A stretch of 64,000 bases of DNA. Source: Caenorhabditis elegans. Taxonomy: Eukaryota > Nematoda > Chromadorea > Rhabditida > Rhabditidae. Shown here piece by piece: positions 34,157 through 47,331 of the stretch (position 1 is the first letter of the stretch; each line of letters begins with the position of its first letter). The notes beneath the pieces are model-generated. The model did no database searches, had not been told where the DNA came from, and saw only the letters and a program-made list of their open reading frames with translations. Position numbers and translations under genes: made by a program. The DNA is taken from contig NC_003282.8 of NCBI RefSeq assembly GCF_000002985.6, positions 12,958,001 through 13,022,000 of the forward strand, in the 5' to 3' direction.

Positions 34157-36462
34157 TCAGACCAAATAAATAACAATATTACAAATTAAAATCCAAATTG
34201 AAAATTTTTGAAAAGCAGAACTTATTTCAAACTCCGCAAAAAATCCTTTTGACACGGCAGTATTTGAAGAATAAACCAGTGAAATCGAATGACCATAATG
34301 TGAATGCCATTCAGTATCGTTTGTGTACTCGGTTGCACTTCGGCTGAAAAAAAAACTATATTTATTTTTAAATAAACTAATTAATCAGCGTCAATTTCAG
34401 AAAAACCAGTTTTAACAGTGACTAGATTAATAAATTAGTTTTAAGCTCTACAAGAACATGGGAATCTGTGAAAAATACTTTGTAAGAAATATATATAGAC
34501 TGGGTTTGATATGTGTTCACCAAGATCATAAAGCTCAAATTTTGTCCTTTTATATGTATGATTCTGTTGGGACACTATTCAACAGTTTTACATAAATATT
34601 AAAACAAAATTTACTTACTGATCGTAATAGAGTATCCTCTGAGCATTATCAGCTACCACCAAGTGAACACTATTATCACCAGCCAAATCCGCCTCCAAAA
34701 CTCGATAGAGAAACTTGTACAGAGTTGAATTTTTAGTCTCCACACCGATGAAATGAAACGAATCCTGCTCCAATTCAGGGTTATCATTCTTCCAGTACTT
34801 TGATGTCAGAAATCCTTTTCTTCCCGCAAATGCATGTTCCCAGTTGGACTTCCCTTTGTCTCTAGTCAATGACAAAGAAGCTTTCCCAGAAGTCAACATA
34901 TAATACCTGATGCTACCTTGAAGTTTTTGTGGCAAGTTAGTTCCATTATTTTTGCTTGTATAGGTTGCAACTTTTTGAGTTTCTTTGAGCCCTTCAAAAT
35001 ATACTTGAAGCTCGGCACCTTTGTCGATTTCCACCGAAATGAGATATTCATCAATCAAGTTACTTTTGATATGGGTGAAAAGGACTGATTTTCCGGATGA
35101 GGCGTTTAGGTGGACCACTTCTACTCCGAACTCGTTGAGGTTAAGGCTGCTTATTTGACTTATATTTTCGTACACTGAACTTATTCCATAGACTTGGTAA
35201 ATTGTTTCGTGTCAACTCACTTGAGGCATCCTGAACAATTACATGATGGTGTGAAGGAATTGGAACTATTGAGAAAATAGTGACCGTAGAGCCAGATGAC
35301 AAAAGTTGGGAGTGAGATTGACTGATGGAATATAAACTGGAATTTTAAAAATGTCTTCAGTAAAATCTCTCATCAAAAAAAAAACCAACCTTCCCAAAAA
35401 TGGACTGTTAACATTTGGACCATCAAAAACTATGCCGGTTCTGAGATATGTGTCTTCTTCTCGTCGATACCCTGGCAAACATAAAATTGAAACTTTTGTG
35501 GCTGCTTTGAAAACGACTGGGCTGTATGTGTCCTCATGATCCAGCACCACCGATGAGCCGCCTTTCTCTAGAGTGTAGTTTTGAGATGTCATGTTTTCGG
35601 TGACTGTAATGGCTCTTTTAGATGATGCATCTAAAATCAAGAAACTCACATGGCTGCCATTGCACACTGAAATTGATTCCTCCGGAAGAAGAGTTTCCAG
35701 AAAACCAGTTGAGCTCAAAACTTGGAGCCACGAATAACAGAGCAACTTCAACATGTGTATCGGTGAAGCTTAAGAAAAAAAAGTATTATCTACTTCAGTA
35801 TAATGAGTTTTGCCAAATCAACCTTTCTGTATGATTTGGAGCCTGAGTTGCTCGTATTCTTCCGGCCGGCGGTACGGTGGCATTGATATACAGAATGACA
35901 AAAAAGTTCCCAGGAACCAGAATAACCCAAGAACACGATTTATTCGCCAAGAAGACAACTGATTTGTTATTGGGAAATTCGAATTCTTCTGAACTGTTCA
36001 CTGGCTTCTTCGGCTCAACAACCTGCTTTTCCAGGCATGCTGAAACGGGAAAATTTTTTTTGAAATTTTTGAAATTTTCTTACTATAGGCACAGAGACGT
36101 ATCTACCCAAAGAAAAAGTACGTTTACCTATACGACGACATATGCCTGCATAGATGACCACCTACGCCTACCTACTAAGCTATTTCAATAAGCCTGCCAA
36201 AAGTCCTGCTTAAATAGCGGTTTAAGTATGTCTTTGCTTTCCTATAAATACCTACAAAAAACTATGCGCCTACGCCTGCATAAAAGACAATCGAAGCTTT
36301 CCTACAAGATAACGTACATCTACCTACAAGGCTACAAAGTTGTCTACCTGCAAAGTGGTTGCTGTCAAACCAGTCTATCGCGACAGCTTTGATCTTACCG
36401 TTTTCCGGGACCACGTCGTCGCCGAAAACTGCAAAAATAAGTAAAAAACCTAGCAAAATCAT
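34157..36462 (-). CDS. CUB-like protein with hydrophobic C-terminal tail, gene O (490 aa)
   Basis: Seven exons: 36462-36399, 36039-35823, 35768-35650, 35603-35390, 35336-35221, 35174-34619 and 34343-34157, summing to 1473 bases in frame. The signal peptide is MILLGFLLIFAVFG. The CUB-like half has ACLEKQVVEP, NKSCSWVILVPGNFFV and GGINFSVQWQP. Next come TGIVFDGPNVNSPFLG and GRKGFLTSKYW. The end FSIWILICNIVIYLV is a hydrophobic tail. Intron 3 is only 46 bases (35649-35604); it contains an earlier TTTTAG that would leave an impossible 19-base intron, so I use CATTACAG, which sits at the same phase and position as in J and M. Intron 1 is filled with degenerate CTACCTACGCCTGC repeats. Confidence 0.83.
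36075..36358. repeat. Degenerate CTACCTACGCCTGC repeat in intron 1 of O
   Basis: Imperfect copies of CCTACCTA, CTACGCCTGC and CTACAAGG fill most of intron 1 of gene O. They are the reverse orientation of the TAGGCAGG/TAGGC sequence found at several other places in the window (for example 47278-47345 and 62570-62730). No coding potential. Confidence 0.65.
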
Positions 36463-36675
36463 GACCGGTCGTGTTTGAAACTGAACTTGGCATTTTCAAG
36501 AAATGGAATTTCTTCTTTCCAGCTATGCATACAAATAACCCGGAATTGACCCAATGTTTGAATCGGCATGGGAAAATGGAAAAGTTACGTCATCATACTC
36601 CTTTCAAAAAAATTAAAATTCGAACACTTTTAATAAAAGTTTATTGGATTTTTTGAAAAAGCAAAGAACCAGCAA

Positions 36676-37924
36676 TTATTCATCTTCTTCTTCCATTTCT
36701 TCGCCTCCTTCCTCAAGATCAATTGTCTGAAATTGTAGACTGAACTTCAGATTTCCAACATCCGACGCTCCAGGGTACCAGAAAATATCAAAACTTGGCG
36801 GGTAGAAAAGACGAGTCACTTCCATATTATTAACAAATTTTTCCGTTTTATTCATCTTCGGAGTCTGAGTCATGGTGACATGTCCTCCATCTGAAATTGT
36901 TGCTTTCAGATGGACAGTGGCGGTGTAGTTACAGGGTATATTGACCTGAAACAAAATTATTTAAATTTGTTATATCAATTTCAAGAGTTTGAAACTTACA
37001 AGCCACGTGCATGCAGAATTAACTGGAAATTGAGTGAACGCTTTGCTGGGGAAAGTGTAGATTGCATCGGTGTTGATCGGAAATTTCGGAGTTATCGTCT
37101 GGTGTTCAGGGCATTCTAGAAGTTTTTAATGATCAGAATTGACCGCCAAGTGAAATAAAAGTTCAATGTATGCCTATTTAACGTAAGTTTCAATTTTTTT
37201 TTAATACGATTTTTTGTTAGCGAAACTGCAAAAAAATGGTCCAACGGTGATCAGAGTCGAATTTGAATATAGGCAAACTTTTTTAGACAGTTTACATCAA
37301 ATTTTCTCAAAATCATCCTTTTTTTTGGTTTATCTATGGAGTTTTTGGGGCAATTCACACCAAAAATTTCACAAGTTACAGCTCATTTTTTAAGGATAAT
37401 TTCGTATATTTTCAAGTTTCTTCAAAAATTTGCAAATATAAAAAGATTTCCAGCTCCTACGAAATACAAACTCAATCGTTGTGATCTTTTGATATTTAAG
37501 TGTCGATCTGTTTGCCAAGGAAATTTGTATTATGAGACCAGCTACAAAACATTTCAAAATGAAAAATAGAGCATTTGGAGCAAAAATTTTGGTAGGTCCA
37601 ATCAGTAGCACTATAAAAAGATATTTCACGATGAGCAAATAACATTACTGACAATAATTTATATATTTTTGCAAAATTAGAAAGTTATCACACAGATGAT
37701 ATAGGCTCCTAGGCTTACAAAGGCTTGTTCAATACCCTAGAAATTTGCTAACAAAATGGGGAACTTTTTCAGTTTGACTTGAAGATATTCTACAATTAGG
37801 TTTCATTTAAAGCTCCAGATTTTGCTGTTGCCCCGATTAAAAACCAGAACTTACCGTACACGGCATGCTGAACCTTAGCCGATGTTACAGAGAAAATCAC
37901 TATTAAAAGTATAGAAAATTGCAT
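36676..37924 (-). CDS. Short single CUB-like domain protein with acidic tail, gene P (151 aa)
   Basis: Three exons: 37924-37855 (signal peptide MQFSILLIVIFSVTSA), 37115-37000 and 36945-36676. The product keeps only the N-terminal CUB-like unit: ECPEHQTITPKFPIN, SACTWLVNIPCNYTATVHL and ISDGGHVTMTQTP, which parallels IPPGGRIRATQAP-like sequence in gene O. It ends FSLQFQTIDL followed by a very acidic EEGGEEMEEEDE, with no membrane tail. A single unit this short, about one third of J, M, N and O, may be a truncated relative that gained a new stop or a distinct small secreted protein. AATAAA lies at about 36641-36646 on the - strand. Intron 1 is long (739 bases). Confidence 0.8.
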
Positions 37925-40800
37925 TTTGACTATGTGAATAAAAACTTGAGTTTTTGAATATTTTATTTTCGATCAAACATTCAAAAAATATGAATCGAAT
38001 GAAAAAGCACATGAAAAGAGGCAACGTCATGTTTTCACAAGGAATTGGTGCAGCGGCGGGAAGGGACTAAGCGGATTTACTTCTTCTGGAGCCCCGGGTG
38101 AGCATGTACGAACTGTATGCAAATACACATAATTACAAGGCGACGGAAGGGCTCTTTTCAAGTAGTTGCACAGCCGCGCACAATTTGTCTGGTTATTTCT
38201 TATCGTTTCTCATTATTTTCCCCTTATTTCCCTTTGTCTTTTGCCACTCTTTTTTACATTCAACTTGTTGTAACACTCATTTCTCACACACAAGAAATTA
38301 ATGGTTCTTTCTGTCTGTGTTGTAGTTGTATTCTTTTGCGCTAAACCCCATTTTCGATCTCTTCTTTTCACCAGTATCAATTGCCATTGACGTGATTTTT
38401 CTTATCAATATGGGAAATTCCTGTAAATTTTTTGAAAAGTTTCATGACCCAAGAAATATAATTTTTTAATTGTTCACTGGTTTTGTGCTCACCGAAAAAA
38501 ACCGTCTTAGAAACAATAAAATTTGAGGAAAACATAATAAGAAGCAATGAATATCCCTATTACAACATTATGTGCAGCCGACATTGACGATGTTCGCGAT
38601 GGACTACTCAACAATTCTCTGTCGGTTTATCTGCGATTTTCAAATTTTCAATAAAATCAAATCTAGGCCCCGTCCATTTCTCGGCTCTTGCTCATTTTTG
38701 ACTGGATTTTTTCTGAATTATTCCTTTATGCATTCCTATTTAGAAGAATTCAGAAGCAAATATTAATCCCCAGAGGAATGTTAATCCAAAAGAACGCCGC
38801 ACAGTTGCCATTCATAAATCAGGTGTTAATTACGGTCCAAGTGGTGATGGGCAAATGATTTGACAAATTTGACGCTCGTTTCTAATCGAATCATATTGCC
38901 GTGTAGTATTCACCATCACCCCAGGATCCCCCTCACATTCTCTTCTTTCAAACGGGTTTATCATCTTACAATTATCCATCTATCCCCCGGGGGGAGAATA
39001 GAGGGGAGGGCTTCACATTTTGAATTTTATACCTTCCGCTTCGAATGATTTATCTATTTTTTCTTCAGGTCAAATTTGAATTATGTATATATCGTTCATC
39101 GAAGGAATCTGGGAAATATATAAGAAAATTCATTGTTTCCTCGCCTATTTTTGTACATATCAATTCAACCCTCTTTTTTGGTAGACAAATAATTTCGTGC
39201 TGGGTTCACAGTGTAATATATAATTTCCTAATTTGAAGGTTTGATGTGTGTTTTAAACTTGGCGGAAATGAAATTGCCGGTGGTCTTAGTGAACTTTAAA
39301 AAATGTTATGCCTGCCTGCCTGCTTACAAGTCTACACCTTTTTTGGGGTGGCTAACGACCAATTTTATAGGCGGAGTCTCTCAAGCAACACCCCTTTTGT
39401 GGGTTGGGTCTAATTAGAAACCATTTTTTGTTTTGAGATTTATGGAGGTCAGGCTCTTCGTTTCAAGGCAGTTATATTCATGGTTAATTTAAAATTTTAA
39501 ATATTTTAAGATGATTTTGAGGGAGACTCAAAACTAAAGTTACAATTCGGTTCAATAAATTTCATTTGTATGCCCTACTAAAAGAAGAATTAGGTTACTC
39601 AAAAAAAGGAAAAATCCTATTAAATTCAGTGTAGTAAACAATAGTAAGTCATAACCCGATGATCCGATTTCATGTGGAAGAGAAAAAGAGAGAGAGAGAA
39701 AATGGTAAGTTAATCAAAACTGGTTGGAAACAGTTACTAAATCAGAGATATATTATCACTATCATTTAATCACGGGCAGCCGAAATATCAATCAATCACT
39801 TCGTGACCGTCTTCACCTCCTTTTTCTTTTTTTTTCGATTTTGTTGTTGTTTGTGTTTTGATTTCACTAAAAATTTAAAACAAAAAAGTTCCATTGCTCG
39901 CCGAGTTCTTGAATGTTATTTTCATTCCTCTTCCTTTGCGATGATTTGCATTCTTGTTTGAAAAAAGCAGACTTACAGCTACTTTGCGTGTGTATATGGG
40001 GGACCTCTTGTGAATAGACAACTGCAGGAAATGTTGTTATTTCTTCTTTTTCAGGCTCTCCGTGACGGAGAATAGGTGGACGTGTTTTTCTTGAAAAAAT
40101 AGTTGCTTCTTTTCGATTTCAGATATTTTAATTGAATATTTTACCCAGAAATTGTTAAAAATTATACTAAAATGAGGAACAGTTACATAGAGACCTATTC
40201 CGGGTGGAGGCATTTTTCTGGTATTTGGTCTATTTTTCATGTTGTATCATTTCCTGGGTTTGGCTCGTGATTTATGTTTTTGATTTTGGTTTTAGTTTTT
40301 AGTTTTTCTACAACGGTTTTCCTCTCAAAAAACAATGAAATGAATCACATTGTACAAAATTTTCACATTAAGCTTTTAAATCTTGTTCCGGTTGATTAGT
40401 TTGAAATTCTTGCAGAAAAATTCTCCAGAAGTTTGGAAACAAACCAAATTGAAAGCAAGATGTAGGTGGAGCCTAATTAAAAGGTTTTATGTGTTTAGTC
40501 AATTCTTAATCTTTTATTGTGATAATCAATTTTTCAACTAACATCCTACTAAGAAGCCCATTTTTGGTGAAATTTTTTTTTCGAAATGTAGCCTTTTTTG
40601 AGCAATTTCGAGCATTGCTGCAGATTCGTACTTCTAGAATGTTTAAATACAAAAACTTGAAACGCATTTAAAATATAAAACGAAAAAAAGTTTCCTAAGT
40701 TATGATAGGCGAAAACTGCGTTTGCCCCTCGTTTGTAAATAAAGCATTTCAAAACAATTTGAAAATTTCAACTATGATATTTTGGCATTCTAGCACTATA
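37925..40800. other. Non-coding region upstream of P
   Basis: No gene is supported. The stretch is AT- and pyrimidine-rich. It holds a TGCCTGCCTGCCTGCTT repeat at 39309-39325, a GA tract (AGAGAGAGAGAGA) at about 39688-39700, and CTCTCCGTGACGGAG near 40056-40070. The open frames here have no signal peptide, no splice support and low-complexity composition. It probably holds the P promoter and distal regulatory sequence for gene Q. Confidence 0.5.
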
Positions 40801-40849
40801 GTAGCAACTTTATATAATTTCCTAATTGACCATACCTTTAACACCGTGA

Positions 40850-41420
40850 CGACAAATGCCTTCCGGTAGGGTGCAAAGAAGACGCCTCGGATCACCTCGC
40901 AAAGAATCTCAAAAAAAAAACAGTATTCAGTAAACTAGAACTCATCGTTCAACCGCTTCTCTTTATTTTTAACGATTCTGCCCTATTTCCTCAATAATAA
41001 CCGTTCGCCGTCCGTCGACTGCGTCCGCTAATCGTGCAAGCCGATCCGATGTATGGATGTCCAGCAGCAGCAGCTGATCCGCATCTCCATAAAAAAACGA
41101 ACTTTTCACATTTGAATCTCTGCGTTTCCGAGCTTTTCCATGATATTCCGACATTGAAAAAGAACAGTCAACGGACGGACGGATCGGGGGGAGACGTCGC
41201 TTCCCCCCATCGCCCGTATTTATATTATACATATATACATACAGTGGCGGCCCGTTCAAGTGCCCACCCTCCATCTCTATGACAATCCTTTTGCACTCTG
41301 CGTCTCCGTGATCAGTACAGTACCTCTGTTGTACTGCACGTCTCCGTTTCTGAATGAAAGCGCAAAGAGTGAGTGAGAGGGACCGTTATTGTGGTCAGCA
41401 GCCGATTGTGTGTACTACAA
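40850..41420. promoter_or_regulatory. GC-richer promoter-like island
   Basis: This stands out from the AT-rich surroundings by its CG dinucleotides (CCGTCCGTCGACTGCGTCCGC near 41007, ACGGACGGACGGATCGGG near 41171). A TATATACATACA patch follows, then CTGCGTCTCCGTGATC (about 41298-41313) and CACGTCTCCG. The CTGCGTCTC-type motif is a known common GC-rich element of C. elegans promoters. Overlapping open frames on both strands (40969-41282) reflect this GC content. I cannot tell which gene it serves; upstream Q transcripts or a non-coding RNA are possible. Confidence 0.45.
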
Positions 41421-44400
41421 TGGAAGTTTCAAAGTTTCCTGTCACCGAGTGCTCTCTTTTTTTTCGTGAATTGATACTGTACGTTTTTGAGTTTGGGGAA
41501 AGCTGTAAATTATAAAGTTGAGAAGCTCTAGGCTATGTATATGTATTATACATCTAAAAAATGACAGTTTTGAGTTTAAGGCTGAAACAAAAATTCAAAT
41601 CCGCGCGCAAACCGGCGACGGCCAATCAGCGTTCTGTGCTGGCGCGGGGCTGATTGGTCGGTGCCTCCCATAATGATTTTCAGTGTTTTTCAAGCGTTTT
41701 CTACCGACTAAAAGGGGTTTTATACCAAAAAAATCTGCTTTCAACTTTTGGGAAATATTATCAAAAGGAATTTCTTCCTAAATTTATTGAAAAAAAAACC
41801 TAAATTTTCAGGCAAAAACAAAAAATGGAACAATTTTAGTTCAAATTTCCTGCCTAAATTAAGTTCAAAAAACTAAATGGCGCCAATTTGTTTTGAAAAT
41901 TTAGATTTTTTGGTGGAAAAGTCAAACTCTTTTTTTTCTTATTTCTTTGTTCTCAATCCCAGCCGAATCCTAAAAATGGGCGTGGTAAAGCAAGTCACGC
42001 CCATATAACGGTTATGAATTTTATAGGACTTGCAGTCACAGCAATGAACGGAATTTTTTGTTGCTGATTTTGTTTTTACTCCATTCTATATTTTGATCCC
42101 CCTGTCAAATACTCTTTCGCTCCGAATTACTTGCTCATTTGTCACTCACTCACTTCTTCTTCTTTTTCAGCCCCCTTGATGATCCCACAAATGAGTGATG
42201 GGTTCTTTTTCTTTTTGACCGCCTTTTCCTTTCTTTGCACACCCTAACCCTAACCCATAAATTTTTGATTATTATCCCCCCACTCGTTTTGCCTTTCCAC
42301 CTCTCCAGCCAGTACTAGTTGGGCCTCCCCCGATTTGTCTGCAAATCCGAAAAGTGCAATTGGCCGGACAAATTACCTTCATTTTTTCTCTGTCGGTGGA
42401 CACTAGAGACTGTTTGACTAACCTATTTAGAAGACAAAAAAGGACTATGCAAACTGTTGTACTTGAACTTGGCACACTACTACCTGCCCAGTCTCAAGGT
42501 TATCCGGTGGCTAAATAGAGCAAGTTCCACTTATTTATTGATCGTTCACACGTCATTTATGGTTCATCGGGAGAGATTAAGCACTGTGGGAAACGTGACG
42601 TAGGTTCAGGAGATGTTTGCTAACATATTTAATAGATTGGGAAAACAAACATTTTTACTACTTCTGATACAGTAACCCCCACAAGACTCTGGAATGGGCT
42701 TTTAGCTTACTTGTTAGGTTAAGCTAAAAATTAAGCTTCAACTCCTAGAATTTCGATCTGAAAATTTTCAAGGTCTTTAGAATTTTTCCAAAAGCGATTT
42801 TCACACATTTTTTTAATTGATTTTTAGAGTATTTGAAATTTGAAAGCTTTGTTTTTGAAAATAAACTTACAATTAATCTAAATTTTCCCGTACATTTTTC
42901 ATTACTTTTATTCTGATTTGGAAACTCGTAAAATTGCTCCAAAAATGGCTTTTATTAGACTTTTGATATTTTTAGAGGTATATACTTTTCTAGAAGCTTT
43001 TTGGAGTTCTTATTCAATTTTTTCTGAAAAAAACAATTGAATTTTTTGATCGAAAGTATTTCCGAATTACCAAAAAAAAACATATAGATGATCTTTGGAA
43101 TTAAAACATCTGAACAAATTTCGGCTCTTTAACCAATCTAGTTTCCTCACTACTTCCTGTTCTTATATTCCAAAAACTCATTAACTCCTCATTCTCTTAT
43201 CCATCTTTTGATGTCCACCAGAATGGTGTTCAGGACATTCCCACAAATTATGGCGCCGATCATCATCATATCATTGAGTGTCCCTCTCTCTCTTCCTCTC
43301 ACCCACTTTTTTTCTGTTTTGTAGTACTCCATTCCCATGTGTCGTCGCCCCGCTCTCATTCGTTCTCCACATGGCACCCACCGGCACTCTGTCCATTTTT
43401 TTTGCCAACGTGGCAAGTGACCCAGACCATCTGGCGTCGGTGCCCCATCAGCACCTGCTTCTCCATCACTACCACCACCTGCATCCGCTCTTCAGTTCAT
43501 AATTTTCTTTCCGATTCTGGAGAAATATTCAAAGAGTCCCAGTACTAATTGAACGTGACTTGTCTTTCCCCCAAAGTTTTTTCTTCGGCTTTACACTTTA
43601 GCTTTTGTTTGGGTGCAGGTCTTCTCCCTACTCGTACACATATTCAAATTTATTCCTGGAATCTTCTTCTTCTTGTTTTTCGGAAATCGAAACCGTATCT
43701 GATTCCGCAACACGCCAGACAAAAGAACCACATTTCACGCATCGCAGGCATCATTCAGACTCCCTTTTCGTTGTCGGTGGCAATCAAACATCCTTTCTTT
43801 GACTATTTGATTGCAATTTTCTGATTTTTGGGAACACTTTCTAATTATTTGATAGTTTTATCCTAGTTTACCTTTGTTTTTGGTGGCTTAGTTCCTGCCA
43901 GAATTTTGTAGGCAGTAGGCTTACTTGGCGCTGACTTTGTCTAATCCTGAGTTCCATCAGGCTAACCTCAATCGTTTTTCTGTAATTTTTCTACAGTTTC
44001 AGCAGAGTTTCAGCACATTGTTCTAGGCAGTCTTTTTCAAAAAAATGTAATCTTTTTTGAAAATTCATGATCTTTCTTCGCGGCTTTATCTCCGCCACTC
44101 AACACATCCTCAAATTCTCACCTTTTGACTATGAACCATCTCATTCGAGCTCTTCGGAGCATTCTCCCCCATATCTCTTGTTTTCCACTTCTCTAACTGA
44201 TATTTGCATGTGTGTGTGTGTATGCGCAGGAGACACTAGAAAAGGGGGTGAAGGAGCCGCCGAAATATGCTTGAGGCGATCTTGAGATTCTGATTGAAAA
44301 TGTCTTTTTGGTTTTTATTGCCCCCACACACACATACAACATGACACGGATAGGGGTGAATCGTAAATAAAAGGCGCTGGAAATGAAGAAGATGATGAGG

Positions 44401-47277
44401 AGAAAATTGAAGCGAAAATAAAAATGTGCGTGGTTGATTTCCCATAGATTTCATTTTGTAATCAAAACTGACAAAAGCCAAGAAGCAGACGGGGTTTATT
44501 CTTCATTTTTTTCTTTACTGCTGATCAATTCGTTCAAAATTTGAATGTTTGAGTTTTAAAAAATCACCCAATTTAGGCTCCGCCCACTTTTTGGCTGTTA
44601 ATGTTTAAACACCGAAATTTCCTTCTTTCTAAAGGGTTTTTTCGTAATTTTTCCTAATATTTTTTTTACTTCAACTTATTTTGTTTGGGCAAAACTGTAA
44701 ATTTAGGTGTTTTACTCATAGAGTTCAGATTTTTTTCTTGGCTTTCCGAGTTTTTGAATCAATTTCTCTTATACCTGTTGGTATTGTTTGTAATTTTTTC
44801 ATTTTCCCATGACCTCAACCAATTTTCCAATAAAAATCTTTCACTTCAGGCATTTGACTCAATGCTTTCAGAAATTTTTGAACAGGCTCCTCTAGGCTTT
44901 TAAAATTTTTGAATTTTTCATGATTTTTTCGTAATTTTTTTCTAATGCTAATTATTTTTTAGATACTGTAACCCAAAATTTCATAAGTTTAGGAGAATCA
45001 AAAACTCGCAAACTTCCATGAAAACCGGAAAAAATCGTGTCTCATTGAAATATTGGTACTATCAATTGCATATACCATCAGGATGACACATTTTTTCAGG
45101 AATAGTACAAAAGTAATGTCCCCCCCTACCTCCCCCGCTCTAAAAATTTGTGATTTTTTTGAGAATGGTGGACAAGAGTTTTGTGTGGTATTTATTTGTT
45201 TTCTTACTCTTACCACTGGTTTCTTTCTCAGTTTTTCTCATACAAGTTCGCGTGACAAGGGTCCACTTTGTTGTTTTTTTTTTCTTTTTTTCCATCTTCT
45301 AGTCTCTAAATATATGTGAAATTCCAGAAAACCAGAGGAGTTCTTAGAAAAATTATAAACAAAAATATTAAAGTGTAGAATGTTCAGACTTGTTTTTCGC
45401 AAAGAGTGATAGTTTTAGAGCATTGTTCGACTTTAAAATTTATAACTTAAATAACTTTAATGCAGGAAACTAGAAAAATACCTAAACGAGATAGAGTAAC
45501 AGTGAAGTTTAGAAACCAAAAAGTTTTGGATTTTGATTTTCGATTTACAATGTGACCTAGTTATACGTACGCAGATATCTGAAAGAAGCAAGAATCCCGT
45601 GAATTTTAGTTCCTTTGTTGTAGTCATGATTCGATTTTCGTTTGAAGGGGTGTATGTGTGAAAGCATCTCCTTTTCGATCCCTCCTTCTCTACAAGATTC
45701 CCCCACGGGGCCATTCGTCTTGAGCAAAACCGAAAATATCTGACACTGACTAGGGGTCCCCCGCCACACACTTTTCTCAGATTTTCATGAGGCAAATTCT
45801 CTCTGTCTTTTCGCCCATTCAAACGAATCATTCAGTTGTCATTTTGTAGCTTTTCTGTCATTTTTGGAATGTTTTTGTCAACTATCGAGAACGTCATAAA
45901 ATTTGTGGTTTTTGGGGTTTTGAACATTTTTGGTGCTTTTTTGGCAATTTCGAAAAAAGTTCATTTTTCGTGAAAATTTATACAAAAATATGTTGTATCT
46001 CTGAAAAATTTATCAGGTTTAATGGTAAGTTAATAAAAATTCTTAAAAACATAAATTAACTAAATTTCTGTCAAAATTTTTGTTTGATGACGTTTCAAGT
46101 TGTTCAGTTTTCCAAAAAAGTCTGCATGCACAAAATGACAAAACAGTTATAACATTTAGCTAATATTTACTTTTTCTAGGATAGCGACTAGGAAATTTCT
46201 ACATTTTCAGAAAAAAAATTTACGGATAACTTGTCCTTATTCCTTTTATATAGTCAATTAAAAAAAACCTAGCAATCAAATTGTTTAAGAATACCTACAG
46301 GACACATTTTTCTCATAATCTCAATTACTCTCATAATCTCATATTTTCTTTGAAGGGAGATACATTTAGCTGCCAAGACATCGCTACTCACCCCATAAAA
46401 AGAGATGTTTACAACCCAATGACCTATACATTCAAATATTAGCTCTATTATAAAGGTATCTTCATTTTTTATCTTTCCTGTGGGACCCTTTTTGAATAGA
46501 TTTTTACAAATCCTTACAACGAGACACATTGTTTTCTAGAGACCAACCATCTTAATGGACCTTTTTTGTTTCCTAATTTTTCTTGCCAATTTAATTCTAA
46601 TAAAATCAACTATTATTTTGTTTTTGTTGTTTGAAAAGTACAGTGATTTCGGCTCTATATTCTGAAATAGAATTTCCGTTTGAAAATTGCAAGAGAACTA
46701 GGTCGCAATTCGATCTAGATGAAATCTGAAAATTCATAAATTGCAAAAAGAAAGAAGCCCCCGTCAAACCTTCTTGACCATTTGTATGAAACCTGACTTT
46801 CCTAGTACACATTTGGTAATTCTAGGTCTTTTTTTTTACCCCCAACCCGTTATTGTTTTACCCTTTCCTCTATACACTCAGCTTCTTCTCGCCTTTCTTA
46901 CGACCTCCTCTATCCCAACAATTACGACATCAACAAATGTTGTTCGAATGGAAAAAAAGGAGAAGCTTCATATTTCAACCCATCAAAGCTTTCTTTCGGC
47001 TTTTCAAATGCATTCACGCATGTTGCCTCGTTATGCCCTCCTCCTCCCAACCACCACCACTTCTTATCTTCCGGAATCTAAAATCTGTCTTTCCCTTTTT
47101 TGGTGGAAAATGCTCAAGAACACTTCAGTTCCGATTTGTTGCTTCTTTTGAAATTCTTTTTTTTTTGTAGAATTTCTGAACTTTTGAATTCACTGGAGTC
47201 TAGAAGCAGTCTGGGAAATCCACTGAGCAAAGTTAGAGAATTTTTTGCTTCAGCTAGATTCTGTGGGCATTTTTGTA

Positions 47278-47331
<54 letters not shown>

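Noticed and set aside
35631-35649. A 19-base intron in gene O (donor GTGAGTTTC, acceptor TTGATTTTAG)
   Set aside because: Far below any spliceable size; the CATTACAG 27 bases further gives a normal 46-base intron at the homologous position.
40969-41282. Overlapping open frames of 101 and 82 residues on opposite strands
   Set aside because: They reflect the CG-rich composition of a promoter-like island; no signal, domain or splice partner.
42244-42257. Two CCCTAA units (vertebrate/plant-type telomere hexamer)
   Set aside because: Only two copies, and the nematode telomere unit is TTAGGC; probably chance.
43278-43502. 74-residue open frame ending in a His-rich stretch
   Set aside because: CT-rich sequence; other frames and the opposite strand are also open and there is no splice or domain evidence.
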